Below are positions 1 to 7,867 of a DNA stretch of 64,000 nt, piece after piece. A program made the translations under genes and the position numbers. The DNA is from CAXSEF01 sp964236535 (GTDB taxonomy: Bacteria > Pseudomonadota > Alphaproteobacteria > Acetobacterales > Acetobacteraceae): positions 102,505 to 166,504 of the forward strand of contig CAXSEF010000001.1 of NCBI GenBank assembly GCA_964236535.1. The letters run 5' to 3'. Position 1 is the first letter of the stretch; the number at the start of each line of letters is the position of its first letter. The notes below the pieces were generated by a model. That model searched no databases. It saw nothing but the letters and a program-made list of their open reading frames with translations, and was not told the DNA's origin.

Positions 1-1
1 C

Positions 2-1150
2 TCCGGCGCCTCGCTCTCCAACTACGACGCCATCCTGCAGAAGGTCCGCGCCGTTCCTGGCGTCACCTCCGCCGTCCCCCTCGTCGAGGGCCAGGTCCTG
101 CTCAGCACCGACCGCGGCAGCACCGGCGGCCTGGTCCGCGGCACCCGCGCCGAGGACCTGCGCAACCTGCACGAGATCAGCGACAACATCCGCGCCGGCA
201 CGCTCGACGGCTTCGGCGCACCGGGGCCCGGTGGCCCCGGTGCAGGAGCGAATGACGGCATCGCCATCGGGCTGACCATGGCCGACCGTTTCGGCCTCGC
301 CATCGGCTCGAAGCTCACGCTCGTCTCGCCGGAAGGGGCCGCGACCGCGTTCGGCACCATCCCCCGTGTCCGCGCCTACCGTGTCGCCGCCATCTTCCAG
401 GCCGGCCTGAACGACTACGACAGCACCTTCGTGTTCCTGCCGCTGGCGGCCGCCCAGACCTTCTTCCAGCGCCCCGGCCAGGCCACCCAGATCTCGGTCA
501 TGGTCGCCGACCCCGAGCGAGTCGGCCCCGTCACCCGCGCCATCCGCACCGCCCTCGACGTGCCCGCCGCCACGCCCGTCCCGCTCGCCCAGACGCTCGC
601 CACGCCACCCGCCGCGCCACCGCCTGCGGCTGGCGCACAGCCTGCGCCGGTCCGCGTCGTCGACTGGACGCAGAGCAACAACAGCTTCTTCGCCGCCATC
701 CAGGTCGAGCAGAACGTCATGTTCCTCATCCTGACGCTCATTATCCTGGTGGCCGCCTTCAACGTCGTCAGCTCGCTGATCATGATGGTCAAGGACAAGA
801 CTCGCGACATCGCCGTGCTGCGCACCCTCGGCGCAGGCCGCGGCGCCATCCTGCGCATCTTCCTGATGTGCGGCGCCTCGGTGGGCGTTACCGGAACCCT
901 GCTCGGCACCCTGCTCGGCGTGCTGTTCTGCGCCAACATCGAGCGCATCCGCCTCGCCCTGCAGTCCGTCACCGGCACCGACCTGTTCAACCCCGAGGTG
1001 TACTATCTCGAACACCTGCCGGCGAAGCTCGACTGGGCCGAGGTCACCCAGGTCATCGTCATGGCGCTGGTGCTTTCCCTGCTCGCTACCCTCTACCCGA
1101 GCTGGCGCGCCGCCCGCACCGACCCTGTCGAGGCGCTCCGCCATGAATGA
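2..1150 (+). CDS. Lipoprotein-releasing ABC transporter permease LolC/LolE (5' end outside window)
   Basis: Inner-membrane permease of the LolCDE machine, which lifts mature lipoproteins out of the inner membrane for delivery to LolA. The reading frame is open from base 2, so the N-terminus and first membrane helix are missing; 382 residues are visible. They comprise the periplasmic domain and then three hydrophobic C-terminal helices typical of the FtsX/MacB permease fold, ending in YPSWRAARTDPVEALRHE, the usual tail of LolC/E. A Pro/Ala/Gly-rich insertion follows SAVPLVEGQ. Its last codons overlap the start of lolD by 8 bp, so the two are translationally coupled. LolC and LolE cannot be told apart here. 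Confidence 0.93.
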   Translation, partial: SGASLSNYDAILQKVRAVPGVTSAVPLVEGQVLLSTDRGSTGGLVRGTRAEDLRNLHEISDNIRAGTLDGFGAPGPGGPGAGANDGIAIGLTMADRFGLAIGSKLTLVSPEGAATAFGTIPRVRAYRVAAIFQAGLNDYDSTFVFLPLAAAQTFFQRPGQATQISVMVADPERVGPVTRAIRTALDVPAATPVPLAQTLATPPAAPPPAAGAQPAPVRVVDWTQSNNSFFAAIQVEQNVMFLILTLIILVAAFNVVSSLIMMVKDKTRDIAVLRTLGAGRGAILRIFLMCGASVGVTGTLLGTLLGVLFCANIERIRLALQSVTGTDLFNPEVYYLEHLPAKLDWAEVTQVIVMALVLSLLATLYPSWRAARTDPVEALRHE

Positions 1151-1859
1151 CTTCGCACCCGGCCAGGCCCGCGCCGACACCGAAATCGCCCTCGCCCTGC
1201 GCGGGGTCACCCGGACCTACCGCAGCGAGGCCGGCCCGCTCGACGTCCTGCGCGGCGTCGACCTCGAACTGCGCGCCGGCGAGATCACCGCGCTCGTCGC
1301 CCCGTCAGGCACCGGCAAGTCCACCCTGCTGCACACCGCCGGCCTGCTCGAACGCCCGGACGCGGGGCACGTCCTCGTCGCCGGCCGCGACGCCGGCGCC
1401 CTCTCCGACCACGACCGCACCCAGATCCGCAGCCGCGCCATCGGCTTCGTCTACCAGTTCCACCACCTGCTCGCCGAGTTCACCGCGCTGGAGAACATCG
1501 TGCTGCCGCAGATGATCGCCGGCTGCCGCCGCCGCGAGGCCGAAGCCCGCGCCCACGGCCTGCTCGCCGCCTTCGGCCTTGCCGACCGCGCCCGCCACCT
1601 GCCCGGCAAGCTGTCCGGCGGCGAGCAGCAGCGCGTCGCCATCGCCCGCGCGCTCGCCAACGCGCCGCGTGTGCTCCTCGCCGACGAACCCACCGGCAAC
1701 CTCGACGTCGCCACCGCCGACCACGTGTTCGCCGAGCTCATGCACGCCGCCCGCGACCAGGGCACCGCCGCGCTGATCGCGACCCATAACACCGAGCTCG
1801 CCGCGCGCATGGACCGCGTGGTCACCCTGCAGGACGGTGTGCTCGTGGAGCTGCGATAG
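1143..1859 (+). CDS. lolD: Lipoprotein-releasing ABC transporter ATPase LolD
   Basis: Cytoplasmic ATPase that powers the LolCDE lipoprotein-release complex. The 238-residue protein has the full ABC signature set: Walker A APSGTGKST (residues 53-61), signature LSGGEQQR (157-164), and Walker B/D-loop LLADEPTGNLD (about 178-188). The length is normal for LolD. The ATG lies inside the 3' end of the permease gene, giving an 8-bp overlap and a two-gene operon. About 15 residues before the first beta strand are extra compared with E. coli LolD. The transcript end is followed at once by a double-hairpin repeat pair that may act as its terminator. Confidence 0.96.
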   Translation: MNDFAPGQARADTEIALALRGVTRTYRSEAGPLDVLRGVDLELRAGEITALVAPSGTGKSTLLHTAGLLERPDAGHVLVAGRDAGALSDHDRTQIRSRAIGFVYQFHHLLAEFTALENIVLPQMIAGCRRREAEARAHGLLAAFGLADRARHLPGKLSGGEQQRVAIARALANAPRVLLADEPTGNLDVATADHVFAELMHAARDQGTAALIATHNTELAARMDRVVTLQDGVLVELR

Positions 1860-1861
1860 CA

Positions 1862-1985
1862 GGCAAGGCTGGGCTCTGCCCAGACCCGCCAAAGGCCAGG
1901 GGCTTTTGGAAACCTCTTCCTCAAGCACATGGATTCCAAAGGCTTGCCTTTGGCGGAGTGCAGAGGCAGAGCCTCTGGCCTTGCT
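1862..1985. repeat. Composite head-to-head double-hairpin repeat between lolD and a convergent gene
   Basis: There are two oppositely oriented units. The minus-strand unit (1862-1909) reads hairpin, GCGGGTC, hairpin TGGGCAGAGCCCA, GCCTTGC. The plus-strand unit (1936-1985) reads hairpin CCAAAGGC/CTTTGG, GCGGAGTG, hairpin CAGAGGC/GCCTCTG, GCCTTGC. The same composite layout recurs almost base for base at 49062-49184. It sits between convergent genes, so bidirectional termination or mRNA 3'-end protection is plausible. Confidence 0.85.
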
Positions 1986-2018
1986 TGCCTGAGCGGTCAT
2001 GCTCAGGGCCTGTTGGTA

Positions 2019-2894
2019 TCAGACGCCCAGCGAAACCAGTGCCCGCTCAACACGTCCTCGCTCGGGCGTTGCCAGCGGCAGGATCGGCCTAGGGGGCTGC
2101 GCGTCGGTCAGGCCGAGAAGGTTGGCGGCCGCATAGGTCACACGCAGGCTGCTCAGCTCCTTGAACAGGGTCCAGAGCGGCTGAAGCGTGGCGTCGATCC
2201 GGCGCACGGCCTCGGCATCCCCGGCCTCGGCGGCGCGCATCAGCGCCAGCGCAGGGCCGGGCAGCAGGCCGCCAAGCACGCTGTACCAGGCGACGCCGCC
2301 CGCGAGCACGGCCCCCGCGGCGTTCCAGTCGCCGCTGTAGCCGATGGCGAAGCCGGCGGGCAGGCGCTGCCGCAGGGAATCGAGCTGCGCCACCACTTCG
2401 GAGCGCAGCGGCGCCGGGTTCTTGACGGCGACGACCCCCGGCAAGGTGCTCAATCGCACGATGAGGGAGTCGCTGAACGTGAAGTGGGTGGTGGCCGGAT
2501 TGTTGTAGATGCAGAGCGGCAGATCGGTGGCTCCCGCGACGGCGGCGAAGTGCTGGTAGACCTCCTCGTCGCCGAGTGGGATGTAGGACACCGGCGCGAG
2601 CAGCAGCCCGTCCGCCCCGGCCGCCTGCGCGTCCCGTGCCAGGTCCTGTACGTCGCTGGTGCGAAGCGCGCCGACACCGACGATGATGGGGATGCGTCCG
2701 CCCAGGCCTCCCGCCGCTGCCTCGACCGCCCGCCGCCGCTCCCGCCGGCTCAGGTAGGCGTAGGTACCGGTGGAGCCGAGCAGGCCCACCGAATCCACCC
2801 CGGCGGCGTCGAGACGCTGCAGCAGGGCGGCCAGGCCGGCGGTGTCAACGCGGCCCTGCTCGTCGGCCGGAGTGATGGAAGGCCGCGAGGCCAT
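2019..2894 (-). CDS. Dihydrodipicolinate synthase family aldolase (N-terminus probably frameshifted)
   Basis: Schiff-base class I aldolase of the DHDPS/N-acetylneuraminate lyase family. In the 291-residue frame the GSTGTY phosphate-like loop is at about 40-45, the catalytic Tyr in YNNP at 130 and the Schiff-base Lys in VAVKNP at 158. The substrate cannot be read from sequence; a true DapA is possible, but the neighbour dadA suggests another keto-acid role. The start is odd. ATG 2894 has no ribosome site, whereas ATG 2907 in another frame has AAGGAAG five bases upstream and encodes MPLFHGLAAF, the usual family N-terminus. That frame meets this one if two bases are missing near 2880. The gene may therefore be frameshifted or contain a sequencing error. 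Confidence 0.8.
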   Translation of the reverse strand: MASRPSITPADEQGRVDTAGLAALLQRLDAAGVDSVGLLGSTGTYAYLSRRERRRAVEAAAGGLGGRIPIIVGVGALRTSDVQDLARDAQAAGADGLLLAPVSYIPLGDEEVYQHFAAVAGATDLPLCIYNNPATTHFTFSDSLIVRLSTLPGVVAVKNPAPLRSEVVAQLDSLRQRLPAGFAIGYSGDWNAAGAVLAGGVAWYSVLGGLLPGPALALMRAAEAGDAEAVRRIDATLQPLWTLFKELSSLRVTYAAANLLGLTDAQPPRPILPLATPERGRVERALVSLGV

Positions 2895-2957
2895 GGAACA
2901 GCGGCATGCCGACTTCCTTCGGCGGGGATCACAGCAGCCGCACCCCGGACGTGTGCC

Positions 2958-3006
2958 GGTCCAGGGCGGCTCGCCCTGGCGGGTCCGGGCAGAGCCCGGC
3001 CTTGCT
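2958..3006 (+). repeat. Double-hairpin repeat unit after dadA
   Basis: Hairpin CCAGGGC/GCCCTGG, linker CGGGTC, hairpin CGGGC/GCCCG with loop AGA, then GCCTTGC. It lies directly downstream of the dadA stop codon, which is on the minus strand, so the dadA transcript would fold both stems. Confidence 0.8.
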
Positions 3007-3008
3007 GC

Positions 3009-4334
3009 CTACCGGTAGCGCGCCACCGCGAGGTCCTCGTGCTCGATGTTCGGCCGGCGGTCCGAGACCAGGTCGGCGGTAAGGCGGCCGGAGCCGCAGG
3101 CCATGGTCCAGCCCAGGGTGCCGTGGCCGGTGTTGAGGAACAGGTTGAGGTATCGGGTGGCGCCGACGATGGGGGTGCCGTCGGGAGTCATCGGGCGCAG
3201 GCCGGTCCAGAACCTGGCATGGTTGAGGTCGCCGCCGTCGGGGAACAGGTCGCGCAGCGAGTGCTCCAGGGTGGCGCGGCGGGGGGCGCGGAGCCGGCGG
3301 CTGAAGCCTGCGAGTTCGGCGGTGCCGCCGACGCGGATGCGGTCGCCGAGGCGGGTGATGCCGACCTTGTAGGTCTCGTCCATGACGGTGGAGGCGGGGG
3401 CGGCGTCGGGGTTGGTGACCGGAAGGGTGAGGGAGTAGCCCTTCACCGGGTAGATCGGCAGCTCGATGCCCAGCGGCTTGAGCAGGAAGGGGGAGTAGCT
3501 GCCCAGCGCCAGGACGTAGCGGTCGGCCTGGACGACTTCGTGCGCGGCGGCGGCGGCACGGCGCGCGGGGCGGCCGGAGATCGTGCCGCCGGCGGCGGGG
3601 ACCGGGCCGGCGGGGGCGATGCGGACGCCGGTGATGCGTCCGGCCTCGTGGTCGAGCGCCTGGATCTCCACATCGTGGCGGAAGGTGACGCCGGCGGCGC
3701 TGGCGAGGCTGGCGAGGCGCTGGGTGAACTTGTGGGCGTCGCCGGTCTGGTCGCCGGGGAGGCGGAGGCCGCCGAGGACGCGGCCGGGCACGCGGGCGAG
3801 AGCGGGCTCGGCGCGGACGCAGCCGGCCTCGTCGAGCACCTCGTAGGCGACGCCGCCCTCGTCGAGGACGGCGGTGTCGTCACGGATGTGGTCGAGCTGC
3901 TTGCTGGTGCGGAACAGCTGGAGCGTGCCCTGCTGGCGGGCGTCGTAGTCGATGCCGGTGCCGCTGCGCAGGTCGTCGAGGCAATCACGGCTGTATTCCG
4001 CGAGGCGGACCATGCGGGCCTTGTTGACGTGGTAGGCGTCCTCGGTGCACTCGCGCAGCATGAGCGCGAGCCAGCGGTAGAGGGCGGGGTCGGTGCCCGG
4101 GAGCAGGACGAAGGGGCGGTGGCGCATCATCAGCCAGCGCAGCGCCTTGAGCGGGATGCCGGGCGCGGCCCAGGGGGCGGAGTAGCCGGGGGAGACCTGG
4201 CCGGCGTTGGCATAGGTGGTCTCCATGCCGGGCTCGGCCTGGCGGTCGAGCACGGTGACCTGGTGGCCGGACTGGGCGAGGTACCAGGCGGTGGTGACGC
4301 CCACGACGCCGCTGCCGAGGACGGCGACCTTCAT
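3009..4334 (-). CDS. dadA: D-amino acid dehydrogenase DadA
   Basis: FAD-dependent, membrane-associated oxidoreductase that deaminates D-amino acids (classically D-alanine) to 2-oxo acids and passes electrons to the respiratory chain. The 441-residue product opens with the Rossmann FAD motif VLGSGVVGVTTAWYLAQ (residues 5-21) and an acidic end of strand 2 (VLDR). It has the DAO-family C-terminal sequence NTGHGTLGWTMACGSG, which closes the FAD site. The length matches E. coli DadA (about 432). There is an alanine-rich insertion near residues 250-265. A DHDPS-family gene follows on the same strand and ilvD precedes it with about 95 bp between, so co-transcription is possible. Confidence 0.92.
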   Translation of the reverse strand: MKVAVLGSGVVGVTTAWYLAQSGHQVTVLDRQAEPGMETTYANAGQVSPGYSAPWAAPGIPLKALRWLMMRHRPFVLLPGTDPALYRWLALMLRECTEDAYHVNKARMVRLAEYSRDCLDDLRSGTGIDYDARQQGTLQLFRTSKQLDHIRDDTAVLDEGGVAYEVLDEAGCVRAEPALARVPGRVLGGLRLPGDQTGDAHKFTQRLASLASAAGVTFRHDVEIQALDHEAGRITGVRIAPAGPVPAAGGTISGRPARRAAAAAHEVVQADRYVLALGSYSPFLLKPLGIELPIYPVKGYSLTLPVTNPDAAPASTVMDETYKVGITRLGDRIRVGGTAELAGFSRRLRAPRRATLEHSLRDLFPDGGDLNHARFWTGLRPMTPDGTPIVGATRYLNLFLNTGHGTLGWTMACGSGRLTADLVSDRRPNIEHEDLAVARYR

Positions 4335-4429
4335 CGGCTCAGGCCTGACATGTCGTCAGCCGGGCATCGGATTGGCGGGGGCACAGGGTCAGGTGCGCCC
4401 TGCGGTCGGGCGCACGGGGCGGCCGTCCG

Positions 4430-6424
4430 TCACGCGGAGGCGCCGGCCGCGTGGGTGGGCAAGGTGCCGGAGGCGGGGTCGTGCCTGGTGGCAGTGGCGG
4501 ACAGGCCGTGCTGCGCCAGGGTGGCGGGCGACACGTCGTCCGGGCGGGTGGTGATGCGGGCGGTGGAGCGGCCGCGGGTGAGCTGGTCCACGTCGCGGAC
4601 GGCGCCGCGCGAGGCGCTGGTGGCGAGCGCGGCATAGGCGCGCAGCGCGGTGGAGACGACGCGGTCGCGGCGGATGGGGCGCCAGGCGTCGTCGCCGCGC
4701 GCCTCCATGCGGGCGCGGCGGGCGGCCATCTCGGTAGGGTCGACAGCGACGCGCAGGATGCGGTCGGGTATGTCGATCTCGATGCGGTCGCCCTCCTCGA
4801 CAAGGCCGAGAGCGCCGCCCTCCGCCGCCTCGGGCGAGACGTGGCCGATCGCGAGGCCCGAGGTGCCGCCGGAGAAGCGGCCGTCGGTGACCAGCGCGCA
4901 GGATTTCCCCAGGCCCTTGGATTTCAGGTAGCTGGTCGGGTAGAGCATCTCCTGCATGCCGGGGCCGCCCTTGGGGCCCTCGTAGCGGATGACGACGACG
5001 TCGCCCGATGCCACACGGTTGCCGAGGATGGCGTCGACGGCGGCGTCCTGGCTCTCGAAGATGCGGGCCGGGCCGGCGAAGGACAGGGCGGCGGGGTCCA
5101 CGCCTGCGGTCTTCACGATGGCGCCGTCCTCGGCGATGTTGCCGTGCAGCACGGCCAGGCCGCCGTCGCGGCTGAAGGCGTGGGCACTGTCGCGGATGAC
5201 GCCGGCTGCGCGGTCGAGGTCGAGCTCGTCGTATCGGCTGGCCTGGCTGAACGCCTCGACGGTGCGCACGCCACCGGGTGCCGCGCTGAACAGGAGGCGG
5301 GCCTCCGGGGCGGCGGTGGGCTCGGCGATATCCCATTTGGCGAGCGCATGGCCCAGCGTCTGGGCGTGCACGGTGGGGACGTCGTGGTGGATCAGTCCGG
5401 CGCGGTCGAGCTCGCCGAGCAGCGCCATGATGCCGCCGGCGCGATGGATGTCCTCCATGTGCACGTTGGCCACCGAGGGCGAGACCTTGCACAGGTTGGG
5501 GACGCGCCGGCTGAGGCGGTCGATGTCGGTGATCGCGAAATCCACGTGGCCCTCCTGCGCAGCGGCGAGCAAATGGAGGACGGTGTTGGTCGAGCCGCCC
5601 ATGGCGATGTCGAGCGACATGGCGTTCTCGAATGCCTGGAAGCTCGCGATGGTGCGCGGCAGGGCAGTGGCGTCGTCCTGTTCGTACCAGCGACGGGCGA
5701 GGTCGACGATCAGCCAGCCGGCCTCGACGAACAGACGGCGGCGGTCGGCATGGGTGGCGAGCGTGCTGCCGTTGCCGGGGAGCGCCAGGCCGAGCGCCTC
5801 GGTCAGGCAGTTCATGGAATTGGCGGTGAACATGCCGGAACAGGAGCCGCAGGTCGGGCAGGCCGAGCGCTCCATCACCTCGGCCTCGGCGTCACTCACC
5901 TGGGGATCGGCGGCGGCGACCATGGCGGTGATCAGGTCGGCGCGTCGGGTGATGCCGGCGGTGGTGATCTTGCCGGCTTCCATCGGGCCACCGGACACGA
6001 ACACCGCAGGGATGTTCAGCCGCATCGCCGCCATCAGCATGCCGGGGGTGATCTTGTCGCAGTTGGAGATGCAGACCAGCGCGTCGGCGCAGTGCGCCTC
6101 GACCATGTACTCGACCGCGTCGGCGATCAGCTCGCGCGACGGCAGGCTGTACAGCATGCCCTGGTGGCCCATCGCGATGCCGTCGTCGACGGCGATGGTG
6201 TTGAATTCCTTGGCGACGCCACCGGCCGCCTCGATCTCGCGCGCCACCAACTGGCCGAGGTCCTTGAGGTGGACGTGGCCGGGGACGAACTGGGTGAACG
6301 AGTTGGCGACGGCGACGATCGGCTTGTTGAAGTCGCCGTCCTGCATGCCGGTGGCACGCCAGAGAGCGCGGGCTCCAGCCATGTTGCGGCCGTGGGTGCT
6401 GGTGCGGGAACGGTAGGCAGGCAT
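4430..6424 (-). CDS. ilvD: Dihydroxy-acid dehydratase IlvD
   Basis: Cytoplasmic Fe-S dehydratase for the third common step of valine and isoleucine synthesis, converting 2,3-dihydroxy-acids to 2-oxo acids. The start MPAYRSRTSTHGRNMAGARA is typical of the family. Cluster cysteines appear in SNCDKITPGM and CGSCSGMFTANSMNCL, and there is a catalytic-type MGGSTNTVLHLLA segment. At 664 residues it is about 45 longer than usual: after the normal end (ALATSASRGAVRDVDQL) comes a Thr/Ala/Pro-rich tail running to residue 664. The tail has no recognisable domain and may be simple 3' extension. ilvA, for the isoleucine branch, lies far away at 60194. Confidence 0.96.
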   Translation of the reverse strand: MPAYRSRTSTHGRNMAGARALWRATGMQDGDFNKPIVAVANSFTQFVPGHVHLKDLGQLVAREIEAAGGVAKEFNTIAVDDGIAMGHQGMLYSLPSRELIADAVEYMVEAHCADALVCISNCDKITPGMLMAAMRLNIPAVFVSGGPMEAGKITTAGITRRADLITAMVAAADPQVSDAEAEVMERSACPTCGSCSGMFTANSMNCLTEALGLALPGNGSTLATHADRRRLFVEAGWLIVDLARRWYEQDDATALPRTIASFQAFENAMSLDIAMGGSTNTVLHLLAAAQEGHVDFAITDIDRLSRRVPNLCKVSPSVANVHMEDIHRAGGIMALLGELDRAGLIHHDVPTVHAQTLGHALAKWDIAEPTAAPEARLLFSAAPGGVRTVEAFSQASRYDELDLDRAAGVIRDSAHAFSRDGGLAVLHGNIAEDGAIVKTAGVDPAALSFAGPARIFESQDAAVDAILGNRVASGDVVVIRYEGPKGGPGMQEMLYPTSYLKSKGLGKSCALVTDGRFSGGTSGLAIGHVSPEAAEGGALGLVEEGDRIEIDIPDRILRVAVDPTEMAARRARMEARGDDAWRPIRRDRVVSTALRAYAALATSASRGAVRDVDQLTRGRSTARITTRPDDVSPATLAQHGLSATATRHDPASGTLPTHAAGASA

Positions 6425-6590
6425 GCTGGGGTTTCCTCGGCGGCGCGGCGAAGGTTAGCGTTGCGGCGGTGGCGAAGGCCAGGACAGGCAGGCGCATGAA
6501 GGAGTTTGCCCCGAACCCGCCAGGGCAGACCGCCCTGGATCGGGATTTCTCGGGTTTGCGGCACATGGGCACCGCGTGCAGGCCGGGACA

Positions 6591-6627
6591 AGGGATCAGC
6601 CTCTGACGGGTGCAGGGGCCGATCCCT
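6591..6627 (-). terminator. Possible stem-loop downstream of the DUF1328 gene
   Basis: A 7-bp inverted repeat, AGGGATC (6591-6597) with GATCCCT (6621-6627), sits 12 bp beyond the stop of the small membrane-protein gene. The loop is long (23 nt) and no U-tract follows, so this is a weak candidate. Confidence 0.25.
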
Positions 6628-6638
6628 GAGAGTGCCTG

Positions 6639-6812
6639 CTATAGGACGGCGTTGCCCGCGGTAAGTGCAAGGACCAGGAAAACCAGGAAGATCGCGAGGA
6701 AGACGAAGAACAGAATCTTGGCGATGCCCGCGGTCGCTGCGGACAGACCCGAGAAGCCGAAGAAGCCGGCGATAATAGAGATTACGGCGAAGATGATGGC
6801 GTAGCGCAGCAT
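6639..6812 (-). CDS. Small DUF1328-family membrane protein
   Basis: A 57-residue, almost entirely hydrophobic protein beginning MLRYAIIFAVISIIAGFFGF and ending LALTAGNAVL. The composition, the two predicted helices separated by a SGLSAATAGIAK turn, and the conserved opening match the DUF1328 (YtjA-like) family of inner-membrane proteins. The function of the family is not established. The gene is AT-richer than its neighbours, has a stop immediately before an AGGGATC...GATCCCT inverted repeat (6591-6627) and stands alone between ilvD and infC. Its short length would make it easy to miss. Confidence 0.85.
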   Translation of the reverse strand: MLRYAIIFAVISIIAGFFGFSGLSAATAGIAKILFFVFLAIFLVFLVLALTAGNAVL

Positions 6813-6956
6813 GTCGAAGTGCTCCCACAGGTTCCGACGTCAGAGGTCAGACCCGGGACAACGTACTGACACATAGCCGGTTGCACAATCGCGTGACACG
6901 GCCGGTTGGCGCGACGTGCGGCCGGAGCAGGTGCCCGGCCGCGCGTCGCAGCAGGC

Positions 6957-7478
6957 TCAGCGCGGAGAAAGCACCATGATCATCTGGCGGTTCTCCATGC
7001 GCGGCATCTGCTCGACCTTGGTCTTGTCGTCCATGTCGGTGCGGATGCGCTCCAGCACCTTCACTCCGAGGTCCTGGTGGGCCATCTCGCGGCCGCGAAA
7101 GCGCAGGGTGACCTTGACCTTGTCGCCCTCGTCGATGAACGAGTTCATGGCGCGCAACTTGACTTGGTAGTCATGGTCGTCGATATTTGGACGGACCTTG
7201 ACCTCCTTGATCTCGATGACTTTCTGCTTCTTCTTGGCCTCGTTCTTCTTCTTCTGGGCTTCGTACTTGAACTTGCCATAGTCGACCATCTTGACGACGG
7301 GCGGGTCGGCGTTCGGGCTGATCTCGAGCAGGTCCAGGCCGATGGCGTAGGCTCTCAGCAACGCGTCGCGCGCGCCCATCACGCCCTGCATCTCGCCCTC
7401 GGCGTCGATCAGGCGCACCTGGGGAACGCGGATGTCCTCGTTAACTCTGGGTCCGTCGCGGCTCGGGGCGGCAGACAT
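6957..7478 (-). CDS. infC: Translation initiation factor IF-3
   Basis: IF-3 binds the 30S subunit, blocks premature joining of 50S and proofreads the initiator tRNA-start codon pair. The 173-residue product has the N-terminal domain starting RVNEDIRVPQVRLID, the lysine-rich linker EAQKKKNEAKKKQKVIEIKEVKVRP, and the C-terminal domain ending ENRQMIMVLSPR. The ATG at 7478 gives MSAAPSRDGPRVNEDI, consistent with the family. The frame is open for 75 more codons upstream, but that stretch is unlike IF-3 and Arg/Pro-rich. AGAGGA lies very close (3 nt) to the ATG. infC often follows thrS, but here thrS is 14 kb away. The usual rpmI/rplT partners are not visible downstream. Confidence 0.95.
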   Translation of the reverse strand: MSAAPSRDGPRVNEDIRVPQVRLIDAEGEMQGVMGARDALLRAYAIGLDLLEISPNADPPVVKMVDYGKFKYEAQKKKNEAKKKQKVIEIKEVKVRPNIDDHDYQVKLRAMNSFIDEGDKVKVTLRFRGREMAHQDLGVKVLERIRTDMDDKTKVEQMPRMENRQMIMVLSPR

Positions 7479-7867
7479 GGGTCCTCTGGCTATCGATCGT
7501 CTCCTTGGTCGTTTCGATGTCGCGGCATCGGGCGAGCCGCGGGGCAGTCTTGGGCTCTCCGTCGGGCCCGGGCAAGCATTCTCGTCGGCAGACGTTGACA
7601 AAGCATGACATGGGGGTGCAGGCGGCCGGCGTTCAAGCCTGAAGCGGCGGGCGGCACCGGGCAGAGGCCGGTCAGGACGCGAGTATGGGCTCTCCCATAG
7701 CACTATGCCGACGGCTTAAACAGGCCGTCCGAGCCGTGGGTGGGCTCCGCGCAGACCCGCCAGAGCCGGAATTGCTGAGGAACGCCCTGCCTTGAACATA
7801 AGGATTCTCGAGGCGTGCCTTGAGCGGAGTCCAGAGGCGGCGCTTCTGGACTTGCCTTGCAGGCGTC
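7479..7867. other. Intergenic region upstream of infC
   Basis: This non-coding stretch must hold the infC promoter and leader. No convincing -35/-10 pair stands out. Its left half is ordinary GC-rich sequence. The right half (7740-7860) is a decayed pair of double-hairpin repeats, listed separately. Confidence 0.5.
7740..7860. repeat. Composite double-hairpin repeat, partly decayed
   Basis: A minus-oriented remnant (7740-7762, TGGGCTCCGCGCAGACCCGC) faces a better plus-oriented unit (7811-7860) with GCGGAGTC, hairpin CCAGAGGC/GCTTCTGG and a TTGCCTTGC end. The second stem carries a G-T pair. Confidence 0.6.

Noticed and set aside
1929..4637. Very long plus-strand open frame (902 codons) across the DHDPS and dadA genes
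   Set aside because: It is antisense to two well-supported genes, has Gly/Ala/Arg/Val-rich composition and no domain; long shadow frames are expected at this GC content.
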